The notes under the pieces are model-generated. The model saw only the letters and a list, made by a program, of their open reading frames with translations. It was not told the DNA's origin and ran no database searches. Of a stretch of 36,224 bases of DNA, positions 1 through 6,171 are shown piece after piece. Origin of the DNA: Candidatus Gastranaerophilales bacterium (GTDB lineage Bacteria > Cyanobacteriota > Vampirovibrionia > Gastranaerophilales > Gastranaerophilaceae); the NCBI GenBank assembly GCA_900767135.1, contig CAAFYU010000022.1, positions 1-36,224 on the forward strand, in the 5' to 3' direction. The position numbers were made by a program, and so were the translations under genes. Numbering within the stretch: position 1 is the first letter of the stretch; each line of letters begins with the position of its first letter.

Positions 1-149
1 ATTGTAGGTTGGGGTTGCGAAATTGCGGACGAGTGGCTAACTCGGGGAGCGAGGAACGAAATTCATATCTGCGACAGCAATATGAATGGCAGTTACGAGC
101 GAGAAGCAATTTCAAGACGCTACCCCAACAACGAAAAATTAATCCAATC

Positions 150-340
150 GTACCCCTCACCCGAATTTCTAAATTCACTGCCGTTCATTAAGAAATTTTA
201 CCCTGTCTTGAATTTGCTCCACGCTCCCAGAGTTCCGCAAAAGCAACATGGTTGCAGTTTGCTCCATCTGCTCGCTATCCGGACTCGTTGCACTCTGTCC
301 GTCCGCAAATTCGCTGCTCCCCGCTGGGGCGAGGGTAAGT
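150..340 (-). repeat. CCCTCGCCCC-type dispersed repeat, copy A (long form)
   Basis: Read on the minus strand it begins near 340 with CCCTCGCCCC followed by a GC hairpin partner GGGG, and ends near 150 with GGGTGAGGGG. The same head and tail occur at 28875-28920 (minus) and 36069-36140 (plus). The interior differs in length between copies, as in MITE-like or palindromic repeats that keep only their ends. It carries no coding capacity of its own. The boundaries are approximate. Confidence 0.5.
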
Positions 341-374
341 TTATAAAAGTTACTCACGAAAATAGTCGCAATTT

Positions 375-413
375 ACGTCATTCTGAGCGAATAGCGAAAG
401 AATCCAGCTTATT
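375..413 (+). repeat. ACGTCATTCTGAG...AATCCAGCTTATT dispersed repeat, copy 1
   Basis: The block starts ACGTCATTCTGAG and ends AAAGAATCCAGCTTATT. The same two ends in the same order lie at 35871-35914, with a different middle. When read through in frame it gives an HSERIAKESS-like peptide, which explains spurious protein sequence upstream of the prepilin gene. Confidence 0.7.
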
Positions 414-471
414 GCAATACAAAGCAGCTGCAAAGAATGAAAACAATTCAACCGAAACAGCCCATGCGTCT

Positions 472-1329
472 ATGCCTCTTGGTATCTTTGCATCTAAAAG
501 CTTAGCTGCTTGGCTTCCTAGCCGCCTAGCTGCTAAACGCGTCGCTTTTACTTTGGCAGAAGGTGCTACGCACGTAGCCCACTGCGACAAGTATCGTCGA
601 GTCGCTTTTACATTGGCGGAAATCTTAATCACCCTTGGCATAATTGGTGTTGTTGCAGCATTGACTCTTCCTTCTGTGATCACAAATTATCAGAAAAAGC
701 AAACTGCAACGCAACTTAAAAAAGTTTATACAACACTCTCTCAGGCTATTGAACATGCAAAGGCTGATTATGGAGATGTTTCTACTTGGGGCTTAGGGGA
801 AGCATATGGAACTTCTGCTACAAATGCAAATGGACAAAAATTTGTTACAGAGTTTTCGCAAAAATATGTTATTCCATACCTTGCAAAAGCCAAAGATACC
901 GGCTATACAACAATTGGCGCTTATGGATATGATGAAATTCTATATATAGGTGGTGAACGAGCAACTACTTTTGCCCCTAATGATACTTCTTATTTAATTG
1001 TTTTATCTGATGGAACTGTTGTTGGAATTAGATATGACACAATAAACATGGGAACAGCAGAACACAGAAATGATATTATTTGGGCAGTTACATTTTGGAC
1101 TGATTTAAATGGATTAAAAGGGCCTAATGTAATTGGACATGATATTTTTTGGTTTAAAATGAATCTTCAACAAGATGCTAAATTTATGCCATACTACTAT
1201 GAAAATGAGTCTTATGGTTCAACTCTTGTAAATTGCCAAAGAGGAGGACTAGAATCTCGTTGTTGCACAGGGCTAATTATGCGTGATGGTTGGGAAATTA
1301 AAGACCATTATCCTTGGAAGTATAAGTAA
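472..1329 (+). CDS. Type IV prepilin-like protein with duplicated cleavage motif
   Basis: This is an N-terminally methylated pilin/pseudopilin family protein. If translated from the in-frame ATG at 472 (285 aa), the canonical prepilin motif FTLAEILITLGIIGVVAALT starts at residue 46, with Ala rather than the usual Gly before the cleaved Phe and the conserved Glu at +5. A second partial motif (RVAFTLAE) sits exactly 20 residues earlier because of a 60-bp duplication. The globular part ends in DLNGLKGPN and a cysteine-containing tail (CQRGG...CCTG), like the pilin at 14486. Known family members are processed by PilD-type peptidase and assembled into pili or pseudopili. The start is uncertain: no clear ribosome site precedes 472, the frame is open back to 82, and the leader would be unusually long. 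The upstream part is probably repeat-derived. Confidence 0.7.
   Translation: MPLGIFASKSLAAWLPSRLAAKRVAFTLAEGATHVAHCDKYRRVAFTLAEILITLGIIGVVAALTLPSVITNYQKKQTATQLKKVYTTLSQAIEHAKADYGDVSTWGLGEAYGTSATNANGQKFVTEFSQKYVIPYLAKAKDTGYTTIGAYGYDEILYIGGERATTFAPNDTSYLIVLSDGTVVGIRYDTINMGTAEHRNDIIWAVTFWTDLNGLKGPNVIGHDIFWFKMNLQQDAKFMPYYYENESYGSTLVNCQRGGLESRCCTGLIMRDGWEIKDHYPWKYK
541..621 (+). repeat. 60-bp in-frame direct repeat of prepilin cleavage region
   Basis: GTCGCTTTTAC followed by TTGGC and GAA occurs at 541 and again at 601, exactly 60 bp apart, with only two silent-type differences. Both copies encode VAFTLAE. The DNA between them holds a palindrome, GCTACG-CA-CGTAGC (566-579), that recurs downstream at 1578-1591. 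Confidence 0.85.
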
Positions 1330-1355
1330 AGTATTTATTACAAAGTCATAAATTT

Positions 1356-1592
1356 AATGGGCACGTGCGTCCATAGCCTTTAAAGTTATACCAATTTCCC
1401 AATTGGCTGGTTGAGCGGTACGCTTTGTAAACGGTTATTTGAAAAAACTATGTCATAAAACCTAATGGGCTACGTGCGTCCATAGCCTTTAAAGTTGTAC
1501 CAATCTTCTAATGGGTGGGTTGAGCGGCACGCTTTGTAAACGGTTATTTGAAAAAACTATGTCATAAAACCTAATGGGCTACGTGCGTAGCA
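1356..1592 (+). repeat. Tandem ~108-bp repeat, two copies plus a partial third
   Basis: Units begin AATGGGC at 1356, 1464 and 1573, giving lengths of 108 and 109 bp. Each full unit carries GTGCGTCCATAGCC, a GAGCGG-C/T-ACGC segment, a shared CGGTTATTTGAAAAAACTATG stretch and ends near GTCATAAAACCT. The third copy breaks off after the palindrome GCTACGTGCGTAGC. A few substitutions separate the copies, so the duplication is not brand new. No gene is contained. The stretch 1330-1355 carries only a degraded start of the repeat. Confidence 0.85.
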
Positions 1593-1715
1593 CAAAAAAA
1601 ACACCATTTCTTTTGGAAATGGCGTTGGAATTCTTTGAATAATTCCTCGTAATAGTGTGAAGTGTAGTGTGCAATAAAACGTTTTCTTGATTCCTCGTTT
1701 TATGCTTTCCTCGTG
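1592..1715 (-). ncRNA. Candidate small RNA with three hairpins and intrinsic terminator
   Basis: Read on the minus strand, three hairpins follow one another: 1705-1671 (about 10 bp, one bulge, 14-nt loop containing AGGA), 1646-1627 (GGAATT/AATTCC) and 1624-1602 (9 bp, loop CAAAA) followed by eight Ts. The last stem closes with a G-U pair on the minus strand but an A-C mismatch on the plus strand, which supports minus-strand transcription. ACGAGGA occurs three times (1714-1708, 1698-1692, 1650-1644). An AT-rich TATATA lies just upstream near 1721, but I see no good -35 box. No open frame is present. It could instead be the relic of a repeat. Confidence 0.45.
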
Positions 1716-1747
1716 TCATATATATAAACAATTTTTGATATATAAAA

Positions 1748-1779
1748 TTGACATAATTGAGTCATATTTCTCATATATT
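1748..1779 (+). promoter_or_regulatory. Possible surE promoter
   Basis: TTGACA at 1748-1753 is followed by weak -10 candidates between 1771 and 1779 (CATATA, or TATATT at a long spacing). A second AT-rich -10-like segment lies at 1830-1840. The rest of 1716-1860 holds nothing else I recognise. The ribosome site AAGGAG at 1847-1852 fixes the surE start. Confidence 0.3.
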
Positions 1780-1860
1780 GTTACATAACTTAATATTCCG
1801 GGGTCTAATTCAATTATTCTTTAAAATATTATAGTATTATAGGGTTAAGGAGATTTTTTA

Positions 1861-2655
1861 ATGAAAATATTAGTTTCAAATGATGATGGGATAGCTTCAA
1901 ACGGAATTAGATGTTTAGCTGAGGCACTTGCAGAAGAACATGAGGTTTATGTAATAGCACCTGATAGAGAGCGAAGTGCGGCAGGACATTCTTTGACAAT
2001 GCATACTCCTTTGAGAGTCGAAGAGGTTGAGGCATACCATGGAGTTAAACGTGCTTGGGTTACAACCGGAACCCCAGGTGATTGTGTAAAGATTGGTGTT
2101 AGTGCAATTTTGAGTGACAAAGAGCAACCTGATGTTGTTATTTCCGGAATTAACCATGGCCCAAATCTTGGAGCTGATATTTTGTATTCCGGTACAGTTA
2201 GTTGTGCTATGGAAGGTGCTATGCTTGGAATTCCGAGTATTGCAATTTCTTTGGCTTCTATGCATTATGAATATGAAATGTTTAAGTATTCGGCTAAATT
2301 TGCCAATTTGCTTTTACCAAAATTGAAAGAATTTACGTTTCCTAAAAAAAGTATTTTGAATGTAAATATTCCGGCGTTAGATGAAGAGGATATCGCTGGC
2401 GTTGCGATAACTGAGCTTGGGCGTAGAATGTTTACGGATAACTATGAAAAGCGTATTGACCCACGTGGAAAGGTTTATTACTGGCTTGCCGGAGAACTTA
2501 TTAATGAGCCGGTTGGATCAAATACTGACATTGCAGCGGTTAAAAACAATATGATTTCAATTACACCTGTAACTTACGAGATGACAAAGGAAGATGTTAT
2601 GACAAATCTTGAAAACATCTTGTGTAAGGGTGATTCTTGTAACTGGTTTGCGTAA
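1861..2655 (+). CDS. surE: 5'/3'-nucleotidase SurE
   Basis: SurE is a cytoplasmic metal-dependent phosphatase that dephosphorylates nucleoside 5'- and 3'-monophosphates; family members also act on short polyphosphate. At 264 aa the length is normal. The N-terminal NDDG (residues 7-10) supplies the two metal-binding aspartates, RSAAGHS around residue 39 holds the conserved Ser, and SGINHGPNLG near residue 95 holds the metal-binding Asn. The ATG lies 8 nt after a strong AAGGAG. The stop codon is only 3 bp from the stop of the convergent gene on the other strand. Here it stands alone, without the pcm or rpoS partners found in proteobacteria. Confidence 0.97.
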   Translation: MKILVSNDDGIASNGIRCLAEALAEEHEVYVIAPDRERSAAGHSLTMHTPLRVEEVEAYHGVKRAWVTTGTPGDCVKIGVSAILSDKEQPDVVISGINHGPNLGADILYSGTVSCAMEGAMLGIPSIAISLASMHYEYEMFKYSAKFANLLLPKLKEFTFPKKSILNVNIPALDEEDIAGVAITELGRRMFTDNYEKRIDPRGKVYYWLAGELINEPVGSNTDIAAVKNNMISITPVTYEMTKEDVMTNLENILCKGDSCNWFA

Positions 2656-2658
2656 TGA

Positions 2659-3282
2659 TTAAAATGATTTAATTGCAAAATAAATCAAGGCGATAGGAAT
2701 TGCAATCAACAACAGAGTAATAATTATGAATAGAAAACCATAGAATATTACAGGCAGAAAAGAAAGCCACAATTCTATCATATCTATCCAAAAAAATCTT
2801 GTTAATTTGTCCCACCTTTTAATATCTTTATCAAACTCAATACTTTCTTCAACATCTTTAATAGCAGAATTAATACTTTCAACAAGATGAGCATCACTTG
2901 TATTTTCTAATGCAAATTTTAGGTCTTTTAATGCTCCATCTTTATCATTATTTTGCTTTTTAAAACTAGCTAGGTTAATAATATATTTTAAATCTCTTTT
3001 ACTTGCTTCTTTATAGCATTTTAGTACCTTAGATTTATTTTCTAATATTTCATAGCACAAAGCCATATAATAAAAAAGTTCAGCCTTATCAACATATAAA
3101 GGATTTCTTAATGCCTTTTTTATAGCTGGCAAAAATTTTTTTATATCACTTTTTATTCTTTTTTTAGTTGCATTTATCTCTTTTTTATTGGAATTTGGCT
3201 CGATTAGTTGAAGATCGCATTCAGCAATAGCACAAGAATAATCCAATATTAATACAAGATTTAAGTGCTCTTCATTATGCAT
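2659..3282 (-). CDS. TPR-like protein with C-terminal membrane hairpin
   Basis: I do not recognise a named family. The 207-aa protein has a helical N-terminal region of about 150 residues. It contains TPR-like pairs (LFYYMALCYEILENKSKVLKCYKEA near residues 78-102, then ASFKKQNNDKDGALKDLKFALENT). Then come a tryptophan-rich amphipathic stretch and about 40 strongly hydrophobic residues that make one long or two short membrane segments at the very C-terminus. It is the last gene of the operon behind the SPOR gene (3 nt apart), and its ribosome site GGAG lies inside the end of that gene. It probably anchors a protein-protein interaction domain to the inner face of the membrane. The function is unknown. 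Confidence 0.75.
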   Translation of the reverse strand: MHNEEHLNLVLILDYSCAIAECDLQLIEPNSNKKEINATKKRIKSDIKKFLPAIKKALRNPLYVDKAELFYYMALCYEILENKSKVLKCYKEASKRDLKYIINLASFKKQNNDKDGALKDLKFALENTSDAHLVESINSAIKDVEESIEFDKDIKRWDKLTRFFWIDMIELWLSFLPVIFYGFLFIIITLLLIAIPIALIYFAIKSF

Positions 3283-3285
3283 AAA

Positions 3286-3957
3286 TTACTCCATAATTAT
3301 TCTTGCTGGATAATTATTTCGAAGTAGTTCATTAGCAACGCTTTGAGCTTTTTCACGAGTTGTATAAGAACCGATTTGGATTGTATATGCCCCACCAATA
3401 CTCTTAACATAAGGAGAAATATTCATGCCTGATTCCGCAATAATACCTTTTGCAACTTCGGCTTGTTCTCTTGTTGTGTAGTAGCCAACAACAACTTTGG
3501 CAGGAGCTGTTGTCGCAGTAGATTTTGGAGCCGGAGATGATGTTGTTGTCGGTTTCGGATTTGCACTCTTGTCTGGGAGTGTAATAGGATCTTCTTGTTT
3601 AGTAGTGGCAGAATTATCTGTCGTATTTTTGTGTTCCGGTAGTACGACTTTTTCATCAAGTTCGGTTGCGAAAGTATTATCTTGTTCTTTTTTACCGGCA
3701 TCTTCTTGTTGTAAAAGTTTTAATCTGTCATCAACTCCGAGTTTGTCTGTAACTTCTTCTGTTGCTGTTGAATTTTCATCATCACCAATTGAAACGTCTA
3801 TTTCAGGCGAAAGTTGTTTAGCAATTCCTAAAAATAACAATAGCAGTATGAAAAAAGCTGATACAAAAATAATTATTCCTTCGTTAGGTTTTTTTGTAAC
3901 TTTTTTCTGATATTCTTTATAACTGATATGAGAAGGTCGTTTTAAATCTTCTTCCAT
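3286..3957 (-). CDS. SPOR-domain membrane protein
   Basis: This 223-aa bitopic protein has a short cytoplasmic N-terminus, one membrane helix around residues 27-46 (IIIFVSAFFILLLLFLGIAK), a long Thr/Ser/Pro/Lys-rich periplasmic linker (about 50-150) and a C-terminal SPOR domain (about 150-223, with VVVGYYTTREQAE and YTIQIGSYTTREKAQ). SPOR domains bind denuded septal peptidoglycan, so a division or envelope role is the natural inference. Its ATG directly follows the stop codon of the DUF366 gene (TAAATG), with a GAGG ribosome site 7 nt upstream, so it is translationally tied to the queuosine-linked genes although the functions look unrelated. Confidence 0.88.
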   Translation of the reverse strand: MEEDLKRPSHISYKEYQKKVTKKPNEGIIIFVSAFFILLLLFLGIAKQLSPEIDVSIGDDENSTATEEVTDKLGVDDRLKLLQQEDAGKKEQDNTFATELDEKVVLPEHKNTTDNSATTKQEDPITLPDKSANPKPTTTSSPAPKSTATTAPAKVVVGYYTTREQAEVAKGIIAESGMNISPYVKSIGGAYTIQIGSYTTREKAQSVANELLRNNYPARIIME

Positions 3958-4512
3958 TTATACACCTCTAACTTTTGTTGATGCTAATACTATATCGTCG
4001 ATTTCTTCCGAGTAATTTTTTAAGATTTCTTGTGCTAACTCTTTGATATCGGTAATTTTCAACTCGCTTGTCAATCCGCTTGCTTTAACCGGTGCTCCGG
4101 TAGAATCAATATTTATGCCTGTGTGGATAAGTATTGAATTTACAGATTTTGTAGCAATTGAAACGGTTAATTTTTTGCCTTCAAAGAATAAATCGTCACC
4201 ATTTCTAACAATTTTAAATCCTCGTTTTTCAAGAGCTTCCTTGATTACACAAATCAATAAACGTTGTCTAAAAACACCTTCTACCAAGCCGATATTGAAC
4301 TGTTCAGAGATAAAACTAAGCATTGACTTGCTGTAAATCGGTTCGTTGTTAATAACGTCCTCAATATCAACCATTTCAGTCAATTTAACTTCGCATTCTC
4401 CAATAAATGCAACGGTTGCATCACCTTGCATTTTGAAGTTTTTATAAATCCAATGTGGAGCAAGTTGCCAGCCTTCATATTTAATTTCTTTATCTATAAG
4501 TTGAGTTTTCAA
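3958..4512 (-). CDS. DUF366 family protein, queuosine-linked
   Basis: The 184-aa sequence matches my memory of the DUF366/COG2029 family. Key features are the N-terminal IDKEIKYEG, LAPHWIYKNF (residues 17-26), GECEVKLTEMVDIEDV, FRQRLLICVIKEAL, and KKLTVSIATKSVNSILIHTGINID. The family is known mainly from archaea and scattered bacteria and has no established biochemical role. The start codon overlaps the queC stop by 4 nt (ATGA), which implies translational coupling. With queC directly upstream, a role in 7-deazaguanine (queuosine) metabolism, or in handling its intermediates, is inferred from context only. No membrane segment or signal peptide is seen. Confidence 0.75.
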   Translation of the reverse strand: MKTQLIDKEIKYEGWQLAPHWIYKNFKMQGDATVAFIGECEVKLTEMVDIEDVINNEPIYSKSMLSFISEQFNIGLVEGVFRQRLLICVIKEALEKRGFKIVRNGDDLFFEGKKLTVSIATKSVNSILIHTGINIDSTGAPVKASGLTSELKITDIKELAQEILKNYSEEIDDIVLASTKVRGV

Positions 4513-5168
4513 AACAATTCCTTTATGTAGTGAGTGTCACCGTTTGCAATTAGAGCATTTTTTAACCTTGTACAAGATTCACATTTCCCACAATGTTTTT
4601 TGCCGTTTGAATAACAACTTCTGACAAATTCAAGTGGAATTTTGTGCTCTATTGCTTGTTTTACTATATCATTTTTGTCATAATTTATCAAGGGGGCGAC
4701 AACTTTTGGGTGTTTTTGAGTAGAAAATTCAAATTCCGCATTAATCCTGTCGATAAATTCTTGTGTGTTATCAGGAAAAGTTTGTCCTTCTTCCTTGTTC
4801 GCTCCGATGATTATGTAATCATAGTCGTTCCCATCTGCAAAGCTTCCTGCAATGTTTAAAAACAAACCGTTTCTGTTTGGTACCCAAACGCTTTTTGCTG
4901 AGTCTTCCGGATTATCAATGCCTTCCGGCAACTCTTTATCTTCAACAAGAGCTGTGTGCGTAACGTTTTTCAGCCAATCCAATTTTATAATTTTGTGCTC
5001 AATTTTATAGTAATCACAAATGTTTTTTGACGTCATAATCTCTTGTTCAAGTGCTTTTTGCCCATAATCGAAGGTTAAAGCCAAAGATATTCCGTATTTT
5101 TCTATTCCGAGGCCAAGGCTGACGAGAGAGTCCAATCCGCCTGAAAGAAGTATAATGCCCTTACTCAT
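4509..5168 (-). CDS. queC: 7-cyano-7-deazaguanine synthase QueC
   Basis: QueC converts 7-carboxy-7-deazaguanine to preQ0 with ATP and ammonia in the queuosine tRNA-modification pathway. From the ATG at 5168 the protein is 219 aa. The PP-loop ATPase motif SGGLDS is at residues 9-14, WVPNRNG is near 97, and the C-terminal zinc site is CYSNGKKHCGKCESC. The start at 5168 is preferred over the longer frame (5189) because GAGGACGACA gives a ribosome site at proper distance and the N-terminus then matches the family. It overlaps the HEAT gene stop by 8 nt. The other pathway genes (folE, queD, queE, queF) are not in this window. Confidence 0.95.
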   Translation of the reverse strand: MSKGIILLSGGLDSLVSLGLGIEKYGISLALTFDYGQKALEQEIMTSKNICDYYKIEHKIIKLDWLKNVTHTALVEDKELPEGIDNPEDSAKSVWVPNRNGLFLNIAGSFADGNDYDYIIIGANKEEGQTFPDNTQEFIDRINAEFEFSTQKHPKVVAPLINYDKNDIVKQAIEHKIPLEFVRSCYSNGKKHCGKCESCTRLKNALIANGDTHYIKELF

Positions 5169-6102
5169 TGTCGTCCTCATATTCTGCAATCATTGAAACG
5201 GCTTCCATTTTCAAATCGTCAGAAAAATTTTGCCCATTTGCAACTTCGTCTAAAATCTCACGTCCGATAAGGTTGTAAAGTGCAATCATTGCATTTTTCT
5301 TAACCTCTTCATCTTCGTCCTCTAAAAGACAAGTACGAATAGTATTAACGGCTTGCGGATTTTCGCTATCCATAATTGCCTCAATTGCGTTAATTCTGAT
5401 TTGTGGCGACTCATCAACCAACGAATTTTTCAAAGCATTGAAAACACGTTCATTATTATCTAACCTTAGTTTCCCAAGAGCCTCAATAATTCTCTCTTTC
5501 AAAAATGTGAATTTATTCCAAATCCCTTTTTGTGTTTCTAAAATGCTTACCAAAGGATCAACTGCTCTTAAATCACCCAGCATGCCAAGAGCTGAGGCAG
5601 CTGATTCTCTAAGGTATACAGATTTTTCATTTTCATCTTTTACAACTTCTATAAGTGGTGCAACAGCGTATCTGTCGCCAATTCTACCTAACGCATCAGC
5701 ACAAGAAAGCCTTACCTTGTAATTTTCGTCCTTGTTGTTTAGACAATATAAAAGCGTTGTAACAGCGGAAGTATCTTTGAGATTTGCAATTGCTTTCGCA
5801 CACATAGAACGGACATTTATAAAGTCATCTTTTTTATCAGTGTCTATATTTTTCATTAAAAGCAAGTCTAAAAGAGGATCAAGTGCTGCTTTATCACGAA
5901 TTCTATCCTCACATTGAATAGTCGCCATAAGTATTTCGGGGTTTTGAGAGTTCGCTAAAATGTAATTATAAATTTTGACAAGATTGTCTTTTTCATAAAC
6001 CTCGTCGAGAGCTTGAATTTTTTGTATAACAACATTTGGGTCTGTTTCAGTATTCAAACCGCAATTTTTAGCTATTAATTCTAAATCAAGTTCTTTTCCC
6101 AC
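5161..6102 (-). CDS. HEAT-repeat (PBS-lyase type) protein
   Basis: The 313-aa soluble protein is made largely of tandem HEAT-like alpha-hairpin repeats of about 30-35 residues. They have the typical RDKAALDPLLDLL, NVRSMCAKAIANLKDTSAV, YKVRLSCADALGRIGDRYAV, YLRESAASALGMLGDLRAV and RINAIEAIMDSENPQAV spacing. Such proteins act as scaffolds or chaperone-like adaptors; the related cyanobacterial proteins handle bilin attachment, but that chemistry cannot be assumed here. Translation most likely starts at a GTG (6102), about 8 nt behind GGGG. It is the first gene of a five-gene minus-strand operon and follows its own promoter. The client protein is unknown. Confidence 0.85.
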   Translation of the reverse strand: MGKELDLELIAKNCGLNTETDPNVVIQKIQALDEVYEKDNLVKIYNYILANSQNPEILMATIQCEDRIRDKAALDPLLDLLLMKNIDTDKKDDFINVRSMCAKAIANLKDTSAVTTLLYCLNNKDENYKVRLSCADALGRIGDRYAVAPLIEVVKDENEKSVYLRESAASALGMLGDLRAVDPLVSILETQKGIWNKFTFLKERIIEALGKLRLDNNERVFNALKNSLVDESPQIRINAIEAIMDSENPQAVNTIRTCLLEDEDEEVKKNAMIALYNLIGREILDEVANGQNFSDDLKMEAVSMIAEYEDDNE

Positions 6103-6125
6103 GTATTTACCCCATCTATACCCAG

Positions 6126-6154
6126 AATATACTATAAAACTTGATTTTTTTCAA
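6126..6154 (-). promoter_or_regulatory. Promoter of HEAT-queC-DUF366-SPOR-TPR operon
   Basis: On the minus strand TTGAAA (6154-6149), a 17-bp spacer and TATATT (6131-6126) predict a start near 6119, about 17 nt before the GTG at 6102. The leader is too short to hold a preQ1 riboswitch. The -35 region overlaps a small CTTGA/TCAAG hairpin with a T run that may also weakly terminate the upstream radical SAM transcript. Confidence 0.65.
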
Positions 6155-6171
6155 GCTATTTGGGTAAAAAT

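Larger units (their letters stand above)
1..471. repeat. Repeat-derived accessory DNA upstream of prepilin gene
   Basis: No convincing gene is seen here. A frame stays open from position 82 into the prepilin gene, but its translation up to about 470 looks like translated repeat DNA: low hydrophobic order and RHSERIAKESS-like text that comes straight from the dispersed repeat at 375-413. Two repeat families recognisable elsewhere in the window lie inside it: 150-340 (minus orientation) and 375-413. Base composition is visibly richer in G and C than the neighbouring coding DNA. The stretch is best read as stacked short mobile or palindromic repeats at a recombination-prone edge. Confidence 0.6.

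Noticed and set aside
378..683. 101-aa minus-strand frame over the prepilin start
   Set aside because: Complement of the prepilin hydrophobic helix and repeats; no independent support.
1356..1592. CRISPR array
   Set aside because: Units are ~108 bp with no short-repeat/unique-spacer alternation and no cas genes.
3497..3910. 137-aa hydrophobic/serine-rich plus-strand frame
   Set aside because: Antisense shadow of the SPOR gene's low-complexity linker.
6103..6125. preQ1 riboswitch ahead of the queC operon
   Set aside because: The predicted leader is only about 17 nt, too short for any preQ1 aptamer.
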